The position numbers were made by a program, and so were the translations under genes. The notes below the pieces were generated by a model that was not told the origin of the DNA, ran no database searches, and saw nothing but the letters and a program-made list of their open reading frames with translations. 64,000 nucleotides of DNA from Botryotinia globosa (Eukaryota > Ascomycota > Leotiomycetes > Helotiales > Sclerotiniaceae): positions 1,116,001-1,180,000 of the forward strand of contig RCSZ01000003.1 of the NCBI GenBank assembly GCA_014898425.1. The letters are read 5' to 3'. Below, one piece after another: positions 55,237 through 64,000 of this stretch; the first letter of the stretch is position 1; each line of letters opens with the position of its first letter.

Positions 55237-57845
55237 CCCAAACTCAAACATACATTGCTCACGAGTATTATGAATTAGTAGACGAGATGGAACATGAATT
55301 TCGGGAGGGATTCTTCGGGTTTTGATAGTGATACCAGGTGATTGGATGGATGTGTGTGCCATATATGATACGTTATTATAGGAATTGAATTGAATTGAGT
55401 CCATTGGGAGATTGGGAGATTGGGAGATTGATATGGATTATCTAGATTTTCTAGGAAAGGGAGTGCAAAGGAAAAGGAGTGCAAAGGAAAAGGAACTTTC
55501 TGATATGTCTTATTTCTGTCTCTGTGATGCTATGGTAGGAGTAGGATGAATTGGGAAAGGAAAGGAAGGGAAGGGAATTCTAGGGGCTGGTGGGTAAGCA
55601 TGATATTGATGATGGATGAATGAATGGATGGATGGATGGATGGATGAACGGATGGGGTCTAATGATGCATTTTTTGATAGGAAGAATTATGCTGTAACGT
55701 CTTTATGTGTTCATGCTTTACGTATCTTTTTTGGTCTGTGTGTATTGTATTGTACTATATTATTTTAAGTGTGTGGATGAGTCTATATATTCGTACTCTT
55801 TGGTGCATCCTAATATTGCTGTATATATATATATATACTTTTGGGGGGGTGTGAAGATGAGGGTGTGGGTGAGGGTAAGGGTGAGGAAGCAAGAAGAAGA
55901 AAGAGGGAATCAATCCATGATTCTGAAATTTGAATATCTATTTAGATAGCTAGGTATCCAGGAAGTACTTTTTTCTCTCCTCTCGTTTCTGATGCGTAGT
56001 TGTGAAGTGAATGCGAATGCGAATGCAGATGCAGATGCAGATGTGATTGGGTACTAGCTATCAGGTACTAAGTCCTAGGTACTGCGTATTGCGTAGCGCG
56101 TATGCGTATGCTTGGTTAGTGAGTAGATATAGGTACCTAGATATTAGGTTCGTATGAGGAGAGGAGGAGATATTGGGGGGTTGTTTAGGTGTCGGATTAT
56201 TGGATTATGGGAATTTTAGAGTATGAGATGGTATGGTTTGTATACTGATTTTGGAGTTGGAGTTGGAGTTGGATTTGGACTTGGACTTGGACTTGGATTT
56301 GGACTTGGACTTGGACTTGGACTTGGACTTGGACTTGGACTTGGAGTTGGAGTTGGAGTTGGACTTGGACTCGGGAGATGAGAGATGAGAGATCAAAGAT
56401 GTATATCATATTATGGTTATCTAAAGATATGGGATGGGTAATATGTAAATATATAGAGATATGTGTGAGAAAGAGAGAGAGTTTGTATATCTGCTTGTGC
56501 TTATTGTAGTGTGATTCAGTGATTTGATTTGTTTTGCTTGATTGATGGGTAAATAGGTTGGTAAGTAAGTAGGTGAATGGATAAATATATATTAGATTCA
56601 TTACTCTCTTGATTTGCATGGACGTTGGATATTTCACTGGCTGTGTATTTTGGGTATCGCTTGTTGATTTTTGGGGAGGGGAGAGCGTGGGCTGCGGAAT
56701 ACAGTTGGAGGGATAGGGTAGGGGGTGCAGAGGTGGAGAGCTGGATCAATGGATAGGGATGGAATCTGAATTTTAGATGAGTGGTTTGGCTGTTGGCTGT
56801 TAGTTGTATGGTTATTAGCTGTTAGTCTTATCTATCCACTTCTTTTGGAGAGGAGGGCGATTGATAGAGATGGATACTGATAGAGAGAAGGAGAAGGAGA
56901 GAGGGAGAGGAGGGAAGAGATAACGGGATAGATTCTATTCACACGTATATACATCTTAAAACAGTAAATCAAATTGGCGTACCTATCTAGGTAATGAGTG
57001 ATAGATAGAGAGAAGATATCAGTAATCCTAACACCCATCTAATATCCGATACAGTATATCTATCCATCCATATAGATAGCTACAACACAACATATAACAT
57101 ACAATACACAACATACACCTACTCAACTTTAAGATTCTGCTATCCATCCCGGGTTTTGACTAGATACCTACCTAACTACTTCGTTGACCCTGACATTGAC
57201 ATTGATCTTGATCTTGAAAATCGAGGGAGCATTTGATTTTTGCCGGGTTTCTCAGTCTAGCTACCATGTACCTAGTAGACGAGAAAGAGAGGCATCCCCT
57301 TTTCTTTTCGTTTGGAGATATCTATGTACCCGGTACATTTGTAGTATATACATAGGTACCTATGCATTAATGAATTGGTGTAAGCATATGATGAAAATCT
57401 TCTATCGGGGGCGGAGATTTTGATAAACCAGATGAGCTAAATGTATGAAAGATTTACATGACTCCTATGTTTTTCATCTTGCTCAATATGGTATCATGCC
57501 AACAACCCGAGTAGTTATCTTTTCACGCCATCATCAGGGAAATTGCGTGGAGTGGGAAGAGACAAGGAGATTATGATACTACATGATTCAAGACTGCATT
57601 TGAAAAGTTGGAGATAATGTTGTGATATCTGGTTGATATTTCTATAATTTTTAAAAAATTGAAATGGTATGTTTGCAATACAATGACTTCCCCTTCATAA
57701 AGAAGGTTATTGAAATACGGACATTGTACTCGGTGTCACCACCTGAGATACTTGCATGGATTTTGCTTTCAGCACATCTTCGGCACAACCAACAGTCATT
57801 GAAAAAAGACCGAATTGTAATTTGACATCCGTGCTAGACCTTCCC
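55237..57845. other. Convergent intergenic region with microsatellites
   Basis: 2.6 kb between the stops of the SH3 gene (+) and nicotinamidase (-). It contains GGGAGATT triplets near 55405-55428, a GGAT run near 55625-55645, (TA)n near 55822-55837, the TTGGAC array listed separately, and GATAGATA runs near 57000. No supported gene was seen. Confidence 0.4.
56250..56371. repeat. (TTGGAC/TTGGAG)n hexanucleotide array
   Basis: About 20 units of TTGGAC with clusters of TTGGAG and TTGGAT variants at both ends, a compound microsatellite about 120 bases long. The opposite strand reads as Lys/Ser or Gln/Val repeats, an artefact of the six-base unit. Confidence 0.92.
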
Positions 57846-58611
57846 TCAATTGTTGAACCTTCTTACTTGATTGACTTCCTCTCCAGTCACACTCACAACT
57901 TTGACACCTTTCAAACCCAGCTTCATAGCCTCCCATGATTTGAGATCAACGGCCCGAGTTCCCTCTTCCAGAATGAAAGTTTTGAAACCTTCCTCCGCGG
58001 AATCCTCGGCAGTGCACTTGACACAATACTCGGCAGCTAGGCCTACTACGTAGACATGGGTTATTCCCTCATTTTTTAAGTGGGCTGCCAATCCACTATC
58101 ACTACACCGAGGACTCTTCAAGGGATCGTAAAATGCCGAATACATTTCTACATCAGGATTTTGTCCCTTGAGAATAGTTCGAGTAAACTTAGTTGTGTCC
58201 AATTCAAATGGGAACTCGGAGCCGAGCGTATCCTGAATGCAATGAGGTGGCCAGAGACGTGTTTGATACGTCTCGGAAGGATTGGATGGGTTGGTGATCG
58301 TGGTAAAATCTGCAAATGGTTGTTTACCTGCATGGTTTGAAGCAAAAGATATATGATTTGAAGGATGCCAATCTTTGGTGGCGACCTTGAGGTGAAATGG
58401 AAGACTGAGGAGGCTATTGATGATAGGAATCGTATCTCTACCATTGGTCACAGCTAAAGAACCATTCTGAAGATTTGTTAGTATGAATTGAAGGATGGAT
58501 GGGAGAAGAGTGGAGTTGATAGGAATTGTAACTTACTGGAGGCAAAAAATCTTCTTGAAGATCTACAACAATTAGAGCAGGCTTGAAAATGGACGTATCA
58601 GGAGTTGACAT
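57846..58611 (-). CDS. PNC1: Nicotinamidase
   Basis: Exons 58611-58537 and 58466-57846 give 231 residues. It hydrolyses nicotinamide to nicotinate and ammonia in NAD salvage, and in yeast this relieves sirtuin inhibition. The catalytic triad of the isochorismatase fold is visible: Asp17 in VVDLQEDF, Lys125 in ILKGQNPD, and Cys173 in AAEYCVKCTA. Metal ligands are Asp57 and His59 in KDWHPSNH, and His100 in WPPHCIQDT. Length is close to yeast Pnc1 (216). The 70-nt intron lies right after the EDFLPP motif (GTAAGT donor, TACTAACA branch, CTTCAG acceptor). The start ATG at 58611 is the first in frame; upstream reading frame extends only via a TTG. It is divergent from HMG-CoA reductase with 1.6 kb between. 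Confidence 0.96.
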
Positions 58612-60182
58612 GATCGTGTTAGTTGAATCGATACGATGGACAGTTGATGTTGATTGAACTGCACTGATGTGATGTAACAATGGAACACCGGTATCGATTG
58701 TTGGTGAAGTAACTATCGGTAAAATAGACTAAATTCCCAAAGTTTATTCTTATCCGACAAAGTATGAACCAACTTGTGGTCTGTTTTGAGATTGTATCAG
58801 TAGTAACAAAAGATTGAAGTTTGGCATCAACCCCACCAAGAAAACATTTGCATTGATGATGAAGAGGGATTGATGCCAATGCATACCTACCGATAGTAGC
58901 ATCATGTGATTTAGTCTGGAGATAAGTTCATGGTAGAAGTTCTTGATGGAAGGAAGAGAAAGGAGCTGGAAGGGAATGGAGATTGGAAATATACAGTTTG
59001 CGGCATATGTGTGCATATATGTATGGGCAGCAAGCATGCGGCCATGGTGGACTGTTGGGACATTTAGCCAATATTAGTATGTGATTGGCTCCGAACTTCT
59101 GACATCTGCTTGATAAATTGGTCAATGAAAAGAAAGAGACTTGTTCCTGCAGCAGAGACGTCTTGGAAGTTGGACAGGACAACAGACAGCAGTCGGAACA
59201 GCTCATCACCCCTTGTGTTCTATATCTGGATCCTGGATCCAGTGAAAACTCTCAGCATACTCGGTAGACTTGGGTAGTGGTCGATGGGTTGGCTTGTGTG
59301 GGAGGAAGAAGAGATGTAGCTGGTAGGTAGATAGATATAAGAAAGAATGTATGAGAGTAAATAGTCAAACACAAACACAAGAACAAACACAAGAGCAAGA
59401 ACAATATAAAGAACAATGTAAAGATGGCATGGAAGAACAATGTAAAGGATCTGAGAGAAAGAAAGAGATTTCCCAAAAGATTGATTCCAACACTAATCCC
59501 TTTTCGACCTAACTCGCGGATAGTGTCACCGCCTAATAACTAATGATTAATTTGATCCCTGATTGACAAGCAAAAAGTCAACAAATATCTCAAGCTTCCT
59601 TTCCACTGTCCACTATGGAGTCCCTTCTTTCTTAAAGCTTATTCAACTCTCGCAGTGGATTTTTATGTGATAACTATTACTTGAACATTACATGTCAATC
59701 TATTTCCATTGCGTCCTTTGATCCCTTTCTCTTGGTCACATAAATCAAGATATCCCACCTCTTGGACGAGATATCGTGCTGTGCCACTTCTATCTTGGCT
59801 TCTATCTCTTCTTTTTGGCTCGGTCTCAACACCAGCACATCACTCCTTTTTTCCTTTCCAAAAGGTATCTCGTCGCCGTTCTTGGAGTGGTAGAGACAGA
59901 TAACTCCAAAAGCACACTGGTAGGTTGCAATCTCTTACACGCCATGCATTTACCTCGAGAACTGTCGATTGTGCGAGCTTTCTTTCCCGTCAGCTTCGCA
60001 CATGAGAGCGCGGGAGTTTCGTTCGTCTTCGGTCTATCCCCAGCTTTGCTCATCTGCTTGACACACTGTTTTGTCCCATTTACTAACGGGGTCTTCACAT
60101 CCAGCCTCTACGGAATTGCATACTTCCCTTGTCGATGGCTCTGATTTAGAATACAACTAAGCCTGCTTGTACTTCTTCCACG
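58612..60182. promoter_or_regulatory. Divergent upstream region of nicotinamidase and HMG-CoA reductase
   Basis: 1.57 kb between two start codons on opposite strands. The last about 550 bases (T/C-rich, from about 59630) look like the transcription start region and leader of the reductase. An ATG-initiated 66-codon frame (59944-60144) ends 38 bases before the reductase ATG and could be an upstream ORF if transcribed. An (ACAAACACAAG)-like short repeat is near 59370-59400. No sterol-response element was recognised with confidence. Confidence 0.45.
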
Positions 60183-63100
60183 ATGATCGGAAATTCGTTC
60201 CTACCCTCGCGGTTCAGGGGAGCCTCGACTACCACTGAAACCAATGCCTCCCCGTTATGGCTCAATAGAAAGGTCACCCCACTTCTCCAGCTTCTCTCCC
60301 GACGAGCATGTCTACATCCAATTCATACTATCGTTATAGTTGCGGTTTTGGCGAGTACAACATACATGGGACTTTTGGACAGCAGTCTCTTTGATTCGGT
60401 GAAAGCCAGTGGTGCCGATAAAGCAACATGGAGCTCTCTCGTTGCCGGTAACCGTCAACTGCAGATTGGTTCCGAGACTGCCTGGAAATGGCAGACCTCG
60501 GATGCGGAAATTGTGCCATCTAACGTTGATCACTTGGCACTTTTGACTTTCGTCTTCCCAGACTCTGCTGCCGCCAATTCTTTGCAAGCAGCCCCATTGG
60601 CAGATTCAGTGCCATTACCACAAAATCTTTCAATCACTCCTCTTCCAACAACTTCGAACCCTCTGGCTTCCTTGTCACAGGACAGTACTTTAGCTTTTGC
60701 TCTTCCCTACAATCAAGCCCCTGAATTCCTCGCCAAATCTCAAGAGTTGCCCAATTCCGCTGCTACAATTCCCACCGATGCCAGCGCTCGTCAAGGACAG
60801 GAGGCAGAGCTCATCAAGGAGAAGAAGATGTGGATCATGAAAGCTGCAAAGGGAGATGAAACCAAAGGAGGATTGAGAAAATGGGCATCAAACGCTTGGA
60901 CTGAATTTGTAGACCTTCTCAAGAATGCCGAGACACTTGACATCATCATTATGGTACTCGGTTACATATCGATGCATCTTACCTTTGTCTCATTGTTTGT
61001 TTCCATGAGGCGTATGGGCTCAAACTTTTGGCTTTTTGCTACCACGCTCTTCTCATCGGTTTTTGCCTTCCTCTTCGGGTTGATCGTCACTACAAAACTG
61101 GGTGTTCCCATGAACATGGTGTTGTTGTCGGAAGGTCTTCCTTTCCTCGTTGTGACCATTGGTTTTGAGAAGGCTATTGTCTTGACAAAAGCGGTTTTGT
61201 CGGCGTCACTCAATACCCAAAGACCCAATGCCGAAGTGGCAGAAAAGAAGCACGGGGTATCTCCTACTTCCATTCAATATGCAGTCCAAGTTGCCATAAG
61301 CGATAAGGGATTCGAGATTGTCAGGGATTATGCCATTGAAATTTGCATATTGATCGCGGGAGCTGCTTCTGGCGTCCAGGGAGGTCTTCAGCAGTTCTGT
61401 TTCTTGGCTGCCTGGATTCTATTCTTCGACTGTGTTCTCTTGTTCACTTTCTATACTGCAATTTTGAGTGTTAAGCTTGAAATTAACCGAATCAAACGTC
61501 ATGTTGCTCTACGCCAGGCATTGGAGGACGACGGAGTCAGCCCACGAGTAGCTGAGAACGTTGCCAAAAGTGACGACTGGCCCCAGGCTGACGGTTCCAA
61601 GACCAGCGAGACAAACATCTTTGGCCGTGAGGTCAAGGGTAGCAGCATCCCAAAATTCAAGGGGTTGATGGTTTCTGGGTTTATCATCATCAATGTTCTT
61701 AACCTCTGCACTATCCCATTCCGAGGCGGTAACAGCAGTATTCAATTCCCAGGTGCAAACATGCTTTCCGGATCTAGTTTCTCAAGTGTCTTGACACCGC
61801 CGCCCATGGATCCCTTCAAAGTTGCATCAAGCGGCTTGGATATGATTGCCGAGATGGCAAAAGCCCATGATAAGTCAACAATTGTGACCGTACTTACGCC
61901 AATCAAATATGAGCTCGAGTATCCTTCAATTCATTACGCTGAACCAGCACCTAAGCATCGTAAACATGCTGCGGATGACTTTGATGCTGAATTTGCCGAA
62001 TATGGAATGGGTGGTCGAGTTGTGGACAATCTTTTGAAGAGTTTTGAGGACCCCGTTCTTTCTAAATGGATCGTCGTCGCTCTTACATTGAGTGTCGTGC
62101 TCAATGGATATCTTTTCAATGCCGCTAAGTGGAGCATTGGCAAGGAGCCACTTAAGATGCCCCCACACCATACTGTTGATCCCAAGGAGCTCGACCAGGC
62201 TGAGAGATTCAACAACTCTGCGTCTACCCCTGTATTGAGGTTGGCAAACATCGATCCTAATGCTTCCGATAATGTACCACTGACCCCCGCGAGAACGCCA
62301 GCTATAACGCCGGCTTCTACTGACGACGAGGACGAGGGATTAACTATGCCTGACAAGAGTACCACTCAATCGCAATTGCGCCGAAGTCAGCAAGAGCTTG
62401 AAAAAATGCTCGAAGCGAAACGTGCACCAGAGTTGAATGATGCGGAGCTCATAGAGTTATCCATGCAAGGCAAGATTCCTGGCTACTCGTTAGAAAAAAC
62501 TCTTAAAGATACCACTCGTGCCGTAAAAATCAGACGTGCCATCATCTCACGAACCCCTGCTACCTCGGAAACCACACATCTTCTCGAAACTTCATTGCTG
62601 CCATACAAGCACTACAACTACGATCGTGTTCTGGGCGCCTGCTGCGAAAACGTCATCGGTTATCTTCCATTGCCTCTTGGCGTTGCTGGTCCAATTGTCA
62701 TCGATGGACAAAGTTTCTTCTTGCCTATGGCTACAACTGAAGGTGTCCTTGTCGCAAGTACTAGTCGTGGCTGCAAGGCCATCAACTCTGGTGGTGGTGC
62801 TGTCACTGTCTTGACTGGTGATGGTATGACTCGTGGCCCATGTATTGCTTTCGAAACTCTTGAACGTGCAGGAGCCGCCAAGGTTTGGCTTGATTCCGAA
62901 GCTGGTCAGCAGACTATGACCGAAGCATTCAATTCTACCAGTAGATTTGCAAGACTTCAATCTATCAAGACAGCCTTGGCAGGTACCAATCTCTACCCTC
63001 GTTTCAAAACCACCACCGGAGATGCAATGGGAATGAACATGATCTCGAAGGGTGTTGAGCACGCGCTGAAAGTTATGTCTACTGAATGTGGCTTTGACGA

Positions 63101-63874
63101 TATGGAAATCATTTCCGTATCGGGTAACTTTTGTACCGACAAGAAAGCTGCTGCTGTTAACTGGATCGATGGACGTGGTAAAAGTGTTGTTGCTGAAGCA
63201 ATTATCCCCGGTGATGTCGTTCGCAAGGTTCTCAAGACTGATGTAGATGCTTTGGTCGAGCTGAACATCGCCAAGAATCTCGTTGGAAGTGCAATGGCAG
63301 GTGCTATGGGTGGTTTCAATGCTCACGCTGCTAATATCGTCGCTGCAATCTTCTTGGCTACTGGTCAAGACCCCGCACAAGTAGTCGAGAGCAGTAGTTG
63401 TATCACACTCATGAAGAAGTAAGTTGCTTGTATTGAAGTTCAATCAAATATTAACTAACATTCTACAGTCTTCGCGGTAACTTGCAAATCAGTGTTTCCA
63501 TGCCTTCTATCGAAGTCGGTACTTTGGGCGGTGGTACTATTCTCGAGCCTCAAAGTGCCATGTTAGATCTTCTTGGTGTTAGAGGCTCTCACCCAACGAA
63601 CCCTGGTGACAATGCCCGCAAGCTTGCACGTGTGATCGCCGCCGCTGTCTTGGCTGGTGAACTTTCTTTGTGTAGTGCTTTGGCCGCTGGTCATCTTGTA
63701 CAGAGTCATATGGCACATAATAGAAGTGCCCCAGCCACAAGAGCCAATACCCCGGGCCCAGCAAGTGGTGTACAAACACCAGTGACTGCAGCAATGACAG
63801 CCATGCGAGAGAGAGCTGGTGTGGCTGCCATGTCTCCGGCTGCTGTCCTTAGAAATGCAGGAGCGAAGAAATAG
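60183..63874 (+). CDS. HMG1: HMG-CoA reductase with sterol-sensing domain
   Basis: Exons 60183-63418 and 63469-63874 give 1213 residues. This ER enzyme makes mevalonate with two NADPH and is the committed step to ergosterol and other isoprenoids. A first membrane helix lies at about residues 48-66, a lumenal loop follows, then a sterol-sensing domain at about 250-430 ([20 protein letters not shown] and on). A last helix is near 630-650. The linker holds TPARTPAIT and an acidic patch. Catalytic blocks: [16 protein letters not shown] (near 822), [13 protein letters not shown] with the active-site Glu (near 850), DAMGMNM (near 946), [14 protein letters not shown] with the Lys (near 981), and [15 protein letters not shown] with the His (near 1152). 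The Ser after HNR matches the AMPK/Snf1 phosphosite of animal enzymes. The 50-nt intron has a TTAACTAACA branch. The gene symbol follows yeast usage. Confidence 0.97.
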
Positions 63875-64000
63875 GAGATAGTATTTAATGTATAGGTATA
63901 GGGAAATGCGATTGCATGAAAATAATGGCGTTAGGGTATGTTCATAGCAACGGGACTATTTTTTCAATGATATCTAGCGGAGGCTTATGATACGTGTATT
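63875..64000. other. 3' flank of HMG-CoA reductase
   Basis: Short AT-rich stretch after the stop codon, presumably 3' untranslated region, running off the right edge of the window. Confidence 0.4.

Noticed and set aside
59776..60144. 122-codon plus-strand frame upstream of HMG-CoA reductase as a separate gene
   Set aside because: The full frame begins at a non-ATG codon. Only the 66-codon ATG part is considered, and only as a possible upstream ORF.

Overview
This window reads as nuclear DNA of a filamentous ascomycete. Genes carry short introns (about 45-160 nt, GTAAGT-like donors, CTAAC/CTGAC branch sites), and the families present are fungal: a Zn2Cys6 factor, RCR, Spa2, an NCS1 permease and a sterol-sensing HMG-CoA reductase. 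The AT-rich, microsatellite-laden spacers and gene styles recall Leotiomycetes (Botrytis/Sclerotinia-like), but that placement is inference. I see no transposon, CRISPR array, rRNA or secondary-metabolite cluster.

Layout. 0.9-3.7 kb: Zn2Cys6 transcription factor (-). 4.7 kb: intron-containing tRNA-Leu(CAA). 5.9-6.4 kb: small Ser-rich protein (+). 7.0-8.5 kb: glutamine-rich gene (-) with an interrupted frame. 9.2-12.6 kb: alanyl-tRNA synthetase (-), divergent from a small acidic protein (12.75-13.5 kb, +), which converges on an RCR-like membrane protein (13.7-14.4 kb, -). 15.4-20.3 kb: Vps8 of the CORVET tether (-), divergent from a GPALPP1/DUF3752 protein (20.8-21.9 kb, +). 22.3-24.0 kb: purine/cytosine permease (-). 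26.3-27.5 kb: metallo-beta-lactamase-fold hydrolase (-).

The middle, about 27.5-38 kb, is gene-poor and repeat-rich. It holds a secreted protein with an N-terminal histidine after its signal peptide (30.2-31.6 kb, +; an LPMO-like candidate and the most interesting gene here) and a cyclophilin H orthologue (33.9-35.1 kb, -). Then follow a membrane-anchored RING-H2 protein (37.9-39.4 kb, +), the Hsp90 co-chaperone Sti1 (40.7-42.7 kb, -), the polarisome scaffold Spa2 (44.3-47.7 kb, -), the RNA polymerase II CTD phosphatase Ssu72 (50.0-50.9 kb, -), an SH3 adaptor (53.6-55.2 kb, +), nicotinamidase (57.8-58.6 kb, -) and HMG-CoA reductase (60.2-63.9 kb, +).

The genes are mostly unrelated housekeeping loci: translation, endosomal tethering, polarity, chaperone action, transcription/RNA processing, NAD salvage and sterol synthesis. 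They form no operon or pathway cluster. Exon boundaries were placed by hand from splice signals, reading-frame continuity and family knowledge; all joined models keep an open frame. No computation or database search was run.
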